This document shows positions 34,301 to 43,283 of a DNA stretch of 60,936 nucleotides, in pieces (position 1 is the stretch's first letter; every line of letters starts with the position of its first letter). A program made the translations under genes and the position numbers. The DNA lies in NCBI GenBank assembly GCA_031553655.1, contig JAVBLG010000060.1, forward strand, positions 1-60,936. Reading direction: 5' to 3'. This DNA is from JAVBLG01 sp031553655 (GTDB lineage Bacteria; Desulfobacterota; Desulfovibrionia; Desulfovibrionales; Desulfovibrionaceae). Below the pieces are notes generated by a model that did not search any database, was not told the origin of the DNA, and was given only the letters and a program-made list of their open reading frames with translations.

Positions 34301-36841
34301 ATGTTCAGTTATCTAGCCAAAGCAATATTCGGCTCCAAAAACGAGCGTTACCTCAAAAAACTCGCGCCGAAAGTCCGGGCCATAAATGCCATGGAAGAAG
34401 AAATGCAGGCGCTCAGCGATGCCGAATTGCCCGAACGCCTGGCCCAATGCCGCCAGAAAATACAGGAAGAAGGGGCCAGCCTGGATTCAATGTTGCCCGA
34501 AGTGTTTGCCATTGTGCGCGAAGCCTCAAAGCGCGTGCTGGGCATGCGGCATTACGACGTGCAGCTTCTGGGCGGCATGGTGCTGCACAACGGCAAAATA
34601 TCGGAAATGAAAACAGGCGAAGGCAAAACCCTGGTGGCCACCTTGCCTGTGGTGCTCAACGCCCTGTCCGGGCTGGGCGTGCATGTGGTAACGGTTAACG
34701 ACTACCTGGCCAAACGTGACGCAACCTGGATGGGCAAGCTTTATTCCTTCCTGGGGCTTTCCACCGGAGTTATCGTGCACGGCCTGGATGATAACGAGCG
34801 TCAGGCCGCTTACGGAGCCGACATTACATACGGCACCAACAATGAATTCGGCTTCGACTATCTGCGCGACAATATGAAGTTCTACAAGGAACAGCTTGTG
34901 CAGCGCGGGCACAATTTCGCCATTGTGGACGAAGTGGACTCCATCCTTATCGACGAAGCCCGAACCCCGCTGATTATTTCCGGGGCTTCCGACGAAAGCG
35001 TGGGCCTGTACCGGCACATGGATCAACTAGTGCGCGCCCTCAAAAGAGAGCAGGATTTTACCGTTGACGAAAAAGCCCGTACCGCAATGCTGACCGAAGC
35101 CGGGGTGGCCCGTTGCGAGCAGATGCTCAAGGTAGACAATCTGTTTGATCCGGCCAACATAACCGCGCAGCATCATATTTTGCAATCGCTCAAGGCCCAT
35201 CATATTTTCAAGCGCGATGTGGATTACATAGTCAAAGACGGTCAGGTGATCATTGTTGACGAATTCACCGGCCGCCTCATGCCCGGACGGCGCTTTTCCG
35301 ACGGGCAGCATCAAGCCCTTGAGGCCAAGGAAAATGTGCAAATCGCGGCCGAAAACCAAACCCTGGCCTCCATCACCTTCCAGAATTATTTCCGCCTCTA
35401 TGCCACACTCTCGGGCATGACCGGCACGGCTGACACTGAAGCCGTTGAATTTCAGCAAATCTACGGTCTTGAAGTTATATCCATCCCTCCGAACAAACCC
35501 ATGATCCGCAAAGACCTGCCCGACCTCATCTACCGCACCAGCAAAGAAAAATATACGGCAATCATCGAATCCATAAAAGAATTGCACGCCAAAGGCCAGC
35601 CGGTGCTGGTGGGCACAATTTCCATTGAAACCTCGGAACGAATTGCGAGCATGCTCAAAAAAGACGGCGTGCCCCACAATGTGCTCAATGCCAAACATCA
35701 CGAGCAGGAAGCGGAAATAGTGGCCCAGGCCGGGCAACCGGGTAAGGTGACCATTGCCACCAACATGGCCGGCCGAGGCACCGACATCGTGCTTGGCGAA
35801 GGCGTGACCGGCCTCGGCGGCCTGCACATCCTGGGCACCGAAAGGCACGAAAGCCGCCGCATCGACAATCAGCTTCGCGGCCGCTCCGGCCGCCAGGGCG
35901 ACCCCGGTTCCTCGCGCTTTTTTCTGAGCCTGGAAGATGACCTCATGCGCCTTTTCGGCTCCGACCGCATTTCCGGCCTGATGCAGAAGCTCGGCCTGGA
36001 AGAAGGCGAATCCATTGAAAACGCCATGGTCACCAGAGCTGTGGAAAGCGCCCAGAAGCGCGTGGAAGGCCATCACTTCGAAATACGCAAAACCCTTCTT
36101 GACTACGACAACGTCATGAACCAGCAGCGCGAGGTCATATACTCTCTGCGCCGCGAAATCATGGAAGAAAACGACCTTGAGCCGGTGTTGCACGAATTCC
36201 TAGACGACGTGCTGGCCGATATTTACGAAACCCTGGAAATGGCCAAGGGCGAAAACACCCCGGAAATGATCGAAACGGCGCGCTCGCGCCTGCGCGACGT
36301 ATGCTTCATCGACCGCGTGCTCAGGGACGATGAGCCGCTGCCGGATCAGGAAGGAGCCAGGGGGATGGTTCTTAGCATTTTCAACATCCTGCGTAACGAC
36401 GCCGGGCCAATCTACAAGGATATTCTGCGTTACTTCCTGCTTGAAGAGCTGGATCGCTGCTGGAAGGAACATTTGCGCAACATGGACTCCCTGCGCGACG
36501 GCATCGGTCTGCGCGGCTACGGTCAGAAAGACCCCAAGTTGGAGTACAAGCGCGAAGGTTTCAACCTCTTCCAGGAAATGCTTTTCCGCATCCGCGAAAG
36601 CGCCCTGCGCGCCCTTACCCGCGTGCGTGTGCAGCAACAGGAAGAAGAAACAGAGGAAGAAGCCCCGGCCCCGGCTCCCGCTCCAGCCTTGAAACACAAG
36701 GAAGAAAAGTCCCTGAACTATAACGCCTCGCCTGACAGCCCCGTCAAAGGACCGGCCAAAGCCGAACCGCGCGTGGGCCGTAACGATCCCTGCCCCTGCG
36801 GCAGCGGGTTGAAATACACGAACTGCTGCGGGGCTAAATAA
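34301..36841 (+). CDS. secA: Preprotein translocase ATPase subunit
   Basis: SecA drives protein export through SecYEG by ATP hydrolysis. The 846-residue product has the complete domain order. Walker A is MKTGEGKTL near residue 102, and the DEAD-type motif is FAIVDEVDSILIDEARTPLIISG near 207. The preprotein crosslinking domain follows, then TNMAGRGTDIVLGEGV near 490 and QLRGRSGRQGDPGSS near 525. It ends with the zinc-binding SEC-C tail DPCPCGSGLKYTNCCG. The Pro/Ala/Glu linker before the tail is variable in the family. The start follows CCGGAGATAAT. T-family terminator T1 ends the transcript. Confidence 0.98.
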   Translation: MFSYLAKAIFGSKNERYLKKLAPKVRAINAMEEEMQALSDAELPERLAQCRQKIQEEGASLDSMLPEVFAIVREASKRVLGMRHYDVQLLGGMVLHNGKISEMKTGEGKTLVATLPVVLNALSGLGVHVVTVNDYLAKRDATWMGKLYSFLGLSTGVIVHGLDDNERQAAYGADITYGTNNEFGFDYLRDNMKFYKEQLVQRGHNFAIVDEVDSILIDEARTPLIISGASDESVGLYRHMDQLVRALKREQDFTVDEKARTAMLTEAGVARCEQMLKVDNLFDPANITAQHHILQSLKAHHIFKRDVDYIVKDGQVIIVDEFTGRLMPGRRFSDGQHQALEAKENVQIAAENQTLASITFQNYFRLYATLSGMTGTADTEAVEFQQIYGLEVISIPPNKPMIRKDLPDLIYRTSKEKYTAIIESIKELHAKGQPVLVGTISIETSERIASMLKKDGVPHNVLNAKHHEQEAEIVAQAGQPGKVTIATNMAGRGTDIVLGEGVTGLGGLHILGTERHESRRIDNQLRGRSGRQGDPGSSRFFLSLEDDLMRLFGSDRISGLMQKLGLEEGESIENAMVTRAVESAQKRVEGHHFEIRKTLLDYDNVMNQQREVIYSLRREIMEENDLEPVLHEFLDDVLADIYETLEMAKGENTPEMIETARSRLRDVCFIDRVLRDDEPLPDQEGARGMVLSIFNILRNDAGPIYKDILRYFLLEELDRCWKEHLRNMDSLRDGIGLRGYGQKDPKLEYKREGFNLFQEMLFRIRESALRALTRVRVQQQEEETEEEAPAPAPAPALKHKEEKSLNYNASPDSPVKGPAKAEPRVGRNDPCPCGSGLKYTNCCGAK

Positions 36842-36853
36842 GAATTGGTAATC

Positions 36854-36903
36854 GGGGGATGGGGGAAACCCCTTTTTGAAAAAAGGGGTTTCCCCCTTCC
36901 CCC
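36854..36903 (+). terminator. T-family terminator T1 after secA
   Basis: A 24-base stem with one mismatch (GGGGGATGGGGGAAACCCC then TTTTT, and its complement), followed by GTACCCCCATCCCCC, the family's tail. It starts 13 bases after the secA stop. The arms carry G runs that could also form other structures. Confidence 0.85.
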
Positions 36904-37027
36904 GTACCCCCATCCCCCTTTACCAAAAACTTTTGATTTAGCGCCTTTTGTGATCTTCTGCTGAGCGCATATATTGCATCTTTCATCTTGGCTGAACTAC
37001 ATACCCTGAAAAAACGCGGCAATAACC

Positions 37028-38254
37028 ATGAACGAGCGTACGGCCGCAAAACTTAAAATCCTGGCCGAGGCGGCAAAATATGACGCCTCCTGCTCTTCGA
37101 GCGGGTCGAGCCGGGTCAATACCGGTGGCCTGGGCAGCGCCTACGCGCCCGGCGTATGCCATTCTTTTACCGACGACGGCCGCTGCGTGTCGTTGTTGAA
37201 AATACTGTATACCAACCACTGCATTTACGACTGCGCCTACTGCCTGAGCCGCAAAAGCAACGATCTGCCGCGTGCCGCCTTTACTGTGGAAGAGCTGGTG
37301 GAAATCACCATCGAATTCTATCGCCGCAACTACATAGAAGGGCTTTTTTTAAGCTCGGGGGTAGTATCCAGCCCTGATCACACCATGGAAAGAATGGTGC
37401 GGGCTTTACAAATTCTGCGGGTGCGGCACCGTTTTAACGGCTATATCCACATGAAATGCATACCAGGGGCGTCGCGCGATCTGGTTTTCCAGGCCGGGTT
37501 GTACGCCGACAGACTGAGCGTGAATATAGAAATCCCTTCGGAACGCAACCTCAAATTGCTGGCCCCGCAGAAGGATCATCCCAGCGTATACGCGCCCATG
37601 CGTCACATTCGGCAAAAGATGCTGGAAAGCCGCGAGCATCGCGGCAAATACGCGCCCAATTTCGCCCCGGCCGGACAAAGCACCCAGATGATTATCGGAG
37701 CCAGCGACGAGCGCGACCGCGACATACTGGCTCTTTCCTCCCTGTTGTACAGCGGGCCAAAGCTGAAACGAGTTTATTATTCCGCCTATATTCCGCTGAA
37801 TGCTTATGACAAGCGCCTGCCCGCCCTGCGCGAAACCCCCCTGGTAAGGGAAAACCGCCTGTATCAGGCCGACTGGCTGATGCGTTTCTATCAGTTTGAC
37901 GCCGGGGAAATTTTATCGCCGGAACAGCCGGACCTCGACCTGGAAATAGACCCTAAGCTGTCCTGGGCGTTGCGTCATCCGGAACTTTTTCCTGTGGACG
38001 TGAACAAGGCCGATTATGTTGAAATTCTGCGCATCCCGGGCGTAGGTGTGAAATCGGCCCAAAAAATCGTCATGGCCAGACGTACGGCCAAGCTTACGTC
38101 GGAACATCTGAAACGATTGGGTGTAGTCATGAAAAGGGCCGCCTGGTTCATTGCCGCCGACGGCAAGCCCACCATACAAGAAGCAGGCCCGGCCCGCGTG
38201 CGCGCGGCCCTTGTGGGCAAAAAACCGCAAAAACAATTTTCATTGTTTGGTTAG
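37028..38254 (+). CDS. Radical SAM protein, putative DNA modification/repair type
   Basis: A 408-residue radical SAM enzyme. The cluster-binding motif CIYDCAYC places Cys at 65, 69 and 72, after an N-terminal Ser/Cys-rich segment and the line AYAPGVCHSF. The C-terminal part (about 318-355) is a helix-hairpin-helix (VNKADYVEILRIPGVGVKSAQKIV), which suggests nucleic-acid binding. This is the family named as putative DNA modification/repair radical SAM protein. Its usual neighbour is a DUF4130 protein, found here at 42090 but separated by the reversed HK3 gene. The reaction is unknown. Confidence 0.88.
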   Translation: MNERTAAKLKILAEAAKYDASCSSSGSSRVNTGGLGSAYAPGVCHSFTDDGRCVSLLKILYTNHCIYDCAYCLSRKSNDLPRAAFTVEELVEITIEFYRRNYIEGLFLSSGVVSSPDHTMERMVRALQILRVRHRFNGYIHMKCIPGASRDLVFQAGLYADRLSVNIEIPSERNLKLLAPQKDHPSVYAPMRHIRQKMLESREHRGKYAPNFAPAGQSTQMIIGASDERDRDILALSSLLYSGPKLKRVYYSAYIPLNAYDKRLPALRETPLVRENRLYQADWLMRFYQFDAGEILSPEQPDLDLEIDPKLSWALRHPELFPVDVNKADYVEILRIPGVGVKSAQKIVMARRTAKLTSEHLKRLGVVMKRAAWFIAADGKPTIQEAGPARVRAALVGKKPQKQFSLFG

Positions 38255-38290
38255 GTGTTTAGTCCCCTTGAGTTCGGCAAAATAAAATTC

Positions 38291-41200
38291 CTACAGGTAT
38301 CTGGCCAAAGTCTCGAATAATTCCGCATTGTTTATAGGTTTGCTCAAATGCCCGTTCATTCCTGCGGCGAGCGCCCTGTCCACATCTTCGCTGAAGGCAT
38401 TGGCCGTCATTGCAATAATGGGAATCAGCGAACCCCGGCTGTGGGCGCTGCCGCGTATGGCCCGGGTTGCCGTGTAACCATCCATAACCGGCATCTGTAT
38501 GTCCATAATGATGACGTCAAAGGCCTCCGGATCGCGTTCGAACAAATCCACGGCATCCCGCCCGTTTTCCGCCTCTTCAACCTCCATGCCCGCGGACTCC
38601 AGCAGGTAGCGGATAATTTCGCGATTGATGTCAATATCCTCCACCACAAGCGCTCGCGCTCCCACATGGGAAGTTTTTGTTACTACGGGTTTGGCCTCTT
38701 CCGTTCGCAGTTCGTCATCCGTGCGCAGCCCGAAGCGGACCGTAAAACTGAACGTGCTGCCCTTGCCGGGGGTGCTGGTCAGAAGCATCTGTCCACCCAT
38801 CATTTCAACTATGGTGCGGGATATGGCCAGACCAAGCCCGGTGCCGCCGAAACGTTTGGTAATGCTGTTGTCGGCCTGTTGAAATGGTTGGAACAGATTG
38901 CCTATATGCTCCTGAGATATGCCCATGCCCTTGTCGATCACCAAAAACCTCAGCAGGGCGGAATTTTCGTTTCGTTCCTCCAGCTTTATTTCAACACGGA
39001 TTTCCTTGCCGGTTTCTGAAAATTTGATCGCATTGGACAACAGGTTGATAATCACCTGGGCAAGACGCATGGAATCGCCCTCAAGACGTCTTGGAACATT
39101 ATGATCAATGTTCACGAGAATAGTCTGCTTTTTTTCCTTGGCGCTCACGCGCATTATGTGCATGAGATCCGCCAGGGTGCGATCAAGATCAAAAGGCTCG
39201 CACGACAGCTCAAGCTTGCCGGACTCTATTTTGGACATATCAAGTATGTCGTTGATTATGCCGAGAAGATTCCTTGAAGAAAGCTCCATGCGATCCAGAC
39301 AGGCCCGGATTCGATCCAGATCGTCCGAGTCCCTGGCCATATTGAGCATACCCATAAGCGCGGTCATGGGGGTGCGCAACTCATGGCTCATATTGGACAG
39401 AAACACGCTTTTTGCATTGCTGGCCTTTTCCGCTGTATCCCTGGCCGCCACCAGATCGTCGGCCAGCTTTTTGCGTTCCGTAACGTCGGAGGCTATCGCG
39501 CCGATGCCCGCGCCGTATTTGCCGGGTATGGTAAAAAAGGAAAAATCCATGGTCAGCACAATGCCGTCTTTGCGCCTCAGAGACAGTTCGGCCGTAATTT
39601 TGCCCTTGGACAGTGTCGCCGGAAACAATTCTTCGTGCAGACGCCGCATCGTTTCCGGGGAATGCATCAGCCCCACCCCGTGCTCCAGCAACTCTTCGGA
39701 AGTGTAGCCGGAAACAGCTGTTGTGGCCGGATTGCAGAATTCAAGACGCATACTGTGATCAACAAAAGCTACTATTTGCGGTGAATTATCAACAATAGCC
39801 CAAACTCTTTCAAGGTCCAGCTCCGTCAGTCTGACGTCGGTTATTTCCACAGACTCCCTGAAATGAACCACGCGCCCTTCCGGCCATTTGAGTAGCTTGC
39901 ACGAATGCCTAAAATACCTGTCGGAGCGCCAGTCATTTTCTTCCCACAGCACCGCGTCGCCAGGGGTATCTTTCAGGCGCGCCTTGAGGCAATGCCCGCA
40001 TTCCGAATCGCGATCCTTGCGCAGCACCTTCCAGCAGACCTCGCCTATGCCCGTGCCGTTGAGATTAAACAGGGTGTCGATGCTTTTATTGATAAAAAGC
40101 ATTCTATCGGTTTTGGCGTCTGTGACATAAATCAGCGAATCCATGCTGTTGAGCAATTCTTCCAAAATGCGTGTGGACTCGGCTGAGGCCTCCATTATAG
40201 CCTTATCCTTGGCCCGCAATTCTTCAGCGGTATGCAGGCTTTTTTGCGTTTCCAACAGCCGCCTGTTTTTTACGTTCATTGCATGAGCCGCCGCCACAAG
40301 CACCGTGATGATCAGCATCGCCAGAAACAACAGCACCACGAACAAAACAAAGGCTTGGGGGTTGGCCTCATACATGGAAGGTTTTTTATTCACATAAACG
40401 CTGCCATCGGGAAGACGCGATTCGTCAATAGAATACTCCTTCATCACTGTGACGTCGAATACCCATTTGTTGAACGATTCGCTGTCATGCACAGATTCCA
40501 GGTTGGACATCGGTATGCCGTCCAACGCGGAAACAGCCATTCTGGCGGAGAATTCACCGTGGGCGTCGGGGTTGATAACCCTGCCGCCAAGTGCGCCCAT
40601 ACCTACATTGGTAAGGCTGAAAATCGGGCCGAAGGAGGCTTGGCATATCTGACGCTGAACTTCGCCACGCGGGGTATAAATATTGTATCTGTCCGAAGCA
40701 TAATTGCCGAGCAGAACCATGGTGTTAATTGGAAGATTTCTTATACTTTCCAGCATATTACCTAGAGGAACGTCATCATTGTAAGTAATTTCAAGCCTGC
40801 CTTTATATGACGCCAGATCCCGCTCCATTTCCTTCCGGTAGGATGACCCGGTATCAAAAAAGTCGTTTACAACAAAAATGCTCCTTGTTTTGGGATAAAG
40901 CTTAAGCATGAGGTCAACAACCTGTTTGGTGGAAAGTGTTTCCCACATGCCGGCATAATGTTTTCCGATTTGCCACAGATTGTTCAGCTCTCCGCTTATT
41001 CCGCAAAAAATTATCGGAATATTATTGAACAGCACGTTGTAAAACTCGCTGACAAAAAAAAGCGCGCTATTGTCCGAGGCCACAATAATATCCGGAGGCG
41101 CGTCAAGAAACATGGTCCTTACGGCGGAATAAGCGTTTTTGGCCTGCTCGTAAGTGGTGGTAAAACGGTTGGAATATAGTGGGATATTATAGTAGACTAT

Positions 41201-42022
41201 GTCTTCGCGCCGGGAGAAAATATTTTTCATAGCCTTTTGCAGCTTGGAATCCCACAGGTCTTCGGGATAGTACGAAGATATGTGCAAAACAATTTTGGGA
41301 GCGCTCTTATCCTTTTTCTCGCCGCGCACTATTTGCTCATACTCGCCGTTAGTTTTCATTTTTCTGATGCTTTCGGCCACCAGGGGCACAAGGTGAGCAT
41401 ACTTTTTGTTGAGATGGGAAAAAGTTGGCCCATGGCTCAACGCCCCTGCCATAACCACGCCCAGAGGAGGAACAGGGGGAGTTGCGCAGTCGAAAGCCAT
41501 GGAAAAGACAATGTCGCATTCCCCGGCCAGAAGGGCCGCAAACAAATCGTGATGGCTCTCTTTTTGCACAAGTCCGGCGATATTCTCCGGCAGCATGCGC
41601 ACCAGGGTAAATTTCTGATAAAGCATTCCCACCCGCAACCCGGCCAGATCTTCCCATGCGGTTATTTTTTTATTCTGATCGGCACGAGTATAGGCTTGAA
41701 ACTTAACGTCTGTGATACTTTCGGGAATTTTTATCAGATTGGGATGTATTCGTTCATCCACCGCCATTTGCAGGCCCAGGCCGTCGCGCTCGCCGTTGTT
41801 CACCATCTGAAGGGCATAGGACATGGGCGCTGCGTCCATGGTAATTGTGTATCCGATGTCCTGAAAGGCCCGATACAAAATTCTGTCAATAACAGAAGGA
41901 GAATCTACGGCTATTATAAAATTTAGAGTATTCGGAGTGGATGGGGAGGAATAAACCGCTGACGGAACGAAAAATAAAACCGCCATAAGCGCGGACAAAA
42001 TAAATAACAAGGCCTTTCTCAT
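38291..42022 (-). CDS. Large hybrid sensor kinase with two periplasmic binding-protein domains (HK3)
   Basis: A 1243-residue kinase. After a signal/anchor segment (1-25) comes a type 2 solute-binding-like domain (about 30-250). A second, ABC_sub_bind-like domain follows (about 258-540; PPDIIVASDNSALFF, NIPIIFCGISGE). A membrane helix at about 558-582 leads to two PAS domains (about 615-735 with CWKVLRKDRDSECGHC, and 740-860). HisKA (SNMSHELRTPMTAL), HATPase (NLLSNAIKFSETG, GGTGLGLAIS) and a receiver (VVEDIDINREI ... IIMDIQMPVMDG) complete it. No HPt is present. The tandem sensors suggest that it reads small molecules in the periplasm, but the ligand is unknown. It sits reversed between two genes that normally adjoin. 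Confidence 0.9.
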   Translation of the reverse strand: MRKALLFILSALMAVLFFVPSAVYSSPSTPNTLNFIIAVDSPSVIDRILYRAFQDIGYTITMDAAPMSYALQMVNNGERDGLGLQMAVDERIHPNLIKIPESITDVKFQAYTRADQNKKITAWEDLAGLRVGMLYQKFTLVRMLPENIAGLVQKESHHDLFAALLAGECDIVFSMAFDCATPPVPPLGVVMAGALSHGPTFSHLNKKYAHLVPLVAESIRKMKTNGEYEQIVRGEKKDKSAPKIVLHISSYYPEDLWDSKLQKAMKNIFSRREDIVYYNIPLYSNRFTTTYEQAKNAYSAVRTMFLDAPPDIIVASDNSALFFVSEFYNVLFNNIPIIFCGISGELNNLWQIGKHYAGMWETLSTKQVVDLMLKLYPKTRSIFVVNDFFDTGSSYRKEMERDLASYKGRLEITYNDDVPLGNMLESIRNLPINTMVLLGNYASDRYNIYTPRGEVQRQICQASFGPIFSLTNVGMGALGGRVINPDAHGEFSARMAVSALDGIPMSNLESVHDSESFNKWVFDVTVMKEYSIDESRLPDGSVYVNKKPSMYEANPQAFVLFVVLLFLAMLIITVLVAAAHAMNVKNRRLLETQKSLHTAEELRAKDKAIMEASAESTRILEELLNSMDSLIYVTDAKTDRMLFINKSIDTLFNLNGTGIGEVCWKVLRKDRDSECGHCLKARLKDTPGDAVLWEENDWRSDRYFRHSCKLLKWPEGRVVHFRESVEITDVRLTELDLERVWAIVDNSPQIVAFVDHSMRLEFCNPATTAVSGYTSEELLEHGVGLMHSPETMRRLHEELFPATLSKGKITAELSLRRKDGIVLTMDFSFFTIPGKYGAGIGAIASDVTERKKLADDLVAARDTAEKASNAKSVFLSNMSHELRTPMTALMGMLNMARDSDDLDRIRACLDRMELSSRNLLGIINDILDMSKIESGKLELSCEPFDLDRTLADLMHIMRVSAKEKKQTILVNIDHNVPRRLEGDSMRLAQVIINLLSNAIKFSETGKEIRVEIKLEERNENSALLRFLVIDKGMGISQEHIGNLFQPFQQADNSITKRFGGTGLGLAISRTIVEMMGGQMLLTSTPGKGSTFSFTVRFGLRTDDELRTEEAKPVVTKTSHVGARALVVEDIDINREIIRYLLESAGMEVEEAENGRDAVDLFERDPEAFDVIIMDIQMPVMDGYTATRAIRGSAHSRGSLIPIIAMTANAFSEDVDRALAAGMNGHLSKPINNAELFETLARYL

Positions 42023-42089
42023 CTGGCAGTATTCCGGGCAGAGCTGTTTATGTGCGGCAGTTTTGGGACACGTTTAAATCTTTTATTAT

Positions 42090-42866
42090 ATGAGAGAAAA
42101 TTTGCAAGTTTTTTTCTACGACGGAACTTTTGCCGGGCTGCTGAGTATTGTATTTGAAGCGTACAGCTCGAAAGTTTTTCCGGAAATTCTACTAAAAACA
42201 GGGAAAGTCGCGCCTCTTACCACCACCGGAAAGCGGGACGTGCCCACCGACCTTGAAAAAGCCGGGAGAGTTTGGCGCGCTCTGCAAAAAAAACTTTCGC
42301 GCCGCGCCTTCACTGATTTACATTATGCGTCCATGGCCGACAACTCCAAAAGCGCCACCCTGCTTTTTCGCCACATTCGCAAAATTATTGATGCAAAAAG
42401 AACGCGTGAGGTTGAAAATCATCTGACAGACCCGGAGACACTGGCCGTTTTTGATCTTGCCCGCAAGGTAAGTTATGAAAAACACAAGCTCCTGGGCTTT
42501 GTGCGTTTTCAAAAAACAACGCAGGGCATATATTTCGCGGCCATAGAGCCGGAATATGATTTGCTGCCGCTGCTGTCCGGACATTTTCGCGGGCGCTTCG
42601 GCCCCGAACAGTGGATTCTGTACGACGCGCGACGGCGCTACGGCATATATCATGATGGAACTGAACTACGCGAAATGTATATGGACCCGGCCCTGTTGCA
42701 CCATGGCTCGCTGGCTCCGGGCCTGTTGGCTGACGAGGAGAAAATCTTCCGGCAACTGTGGAAAAGCTATTTTTCCGCAGCCTCCATTGCCGAACGTGAA
42801 AATCCTGATTTGCAGGTCAGATGCATGCCCAGAAGGTTCTGGAAGTATCTGCCTGAAAAAAGTTGA
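42090..42866 (+). CDS. DUF4130 family putative DNA repair protein
   Basis: A 258-residue protein. The opening VFFYDGTFAGLLSIVFEAY is the signature start of the family that accompanies the radical SAM protein at 37028. The C-terminal half (about 90-245) is the DUF4130 domain, with LGFVRFQKTTQGIYFAAIEPEYDLLPLLSGHF. Members are predicted to act with the radical SAM partner in DNA repair or base modification. No reaction has been shown to my knowledge. There is no strong ribosome binding site. The gene starts 67 bases from the divergent HK3 gene, and its stop lies in hairpin H2. Confidence 0.88.
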   Translation: MRENLQVFFYDGTFAGLLSIVFEAYSSKVFPEILLKTGKVAPLTTTGKRDVPTDLEKAGRVWRALQKKLSRRAFTDLHYASMADNSKSATLLFRHIRKIIDAKRTREVENHLTDPETLAVFDLARKVSYEKHKLLGFVRFQKTTQGIYFAAIEPEYDLLPLLSGHFRGRFGPEQWILYDARRRYGIYHDGTELREMYMDPALLHHGSLAPGLLADEEKIFRQLWKSYFSAASIAERENPDLQVRCMPRRFWKYLPEKS

Positions 42867-42900
42867 GCATTTTGCGAATGAAATTAGTAAAATACTATAG
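42865..42900. repeat. H-family hairpin H2
   Basis: GAGCATTTT pairs with AAAATACT (one mismatch) around the loop GCGAATGAAATTAGT, shared with H1 and H3. It begins at the stop codon of the DUF4130 gene and lies between it and the convergent gene at 42906. It probably acts as a weak terminator. Confidence 0.6.
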
Positions 42901-42905
42901 ACAGC

Positions 42906-43250
42906 CTAAAAAATCTTCTCCATGGCATTATTAATTGGAATTACCTTTGCCTCTCCCATTTTGCCGTCTTCCACAAGCCAGCGGGTAAGCCGCCATTCCT
43001 CAAGATCAAAATAATCGAATTTACCTTGCTGGCCCGGCTGCAATTTTTTTTGCAATTCGTCCATGAAATCTTCCATGGGAAAATACACGCCTTCAAAGCA
43101 GAGCCGCAAAATGGAGCCGTCAAGGCTCAAAATCGGCTGATCCTGAACCATGTTCAAGGCGGCCGCGTCGCCGGGCACGGCAAGCTTTTTCAGCATTGCG
43201 GCATCAGCCGGGTAAAGGTTCCCGTATACCTTGATAATTACATTATCCAT
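42906..43250 (-). CDS. Unknown small cytoplasmic protein (114 residues)
   Basis: I do not recognise a family. The protein is acidic with a mixed alpha/beta look: VIIKVYGNLYPADAAMLKKL at the start, a central LSLDGSILRLCFEGVYFPMEDFMDELQKKL, and an EEWRLTRWL segment. It has no signal peptide or membrane helix. The frame uses codons like its neighbours, and nothing else is credible in this interval. It is on the same strand as the TPR gene, 33 bases downstream, so an operon is likely. The start ATG has only a weak ribosome binding site. Confidence 0.6.
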   Translation of the reverse strand: MDNVIIKVYGNLYPADAAMLKKLAVPGDAAALNMVQDQPILSLDGSILRLCFEGVYFPMEDFMDELQKKLQPGQQGKFDYFDLEEWRLTRWLVEDGKMGEAKVIPINNAMEKIF

Positions 43251-43283
43251 GACGGTAATAAGCTATTGCGGTTCTGAATTTAT

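Noticed and set aside
35027..36193. A 388-codon open frame antisense to secA
   Set aside because: It is a shadow of secA with no recognisable protein features.
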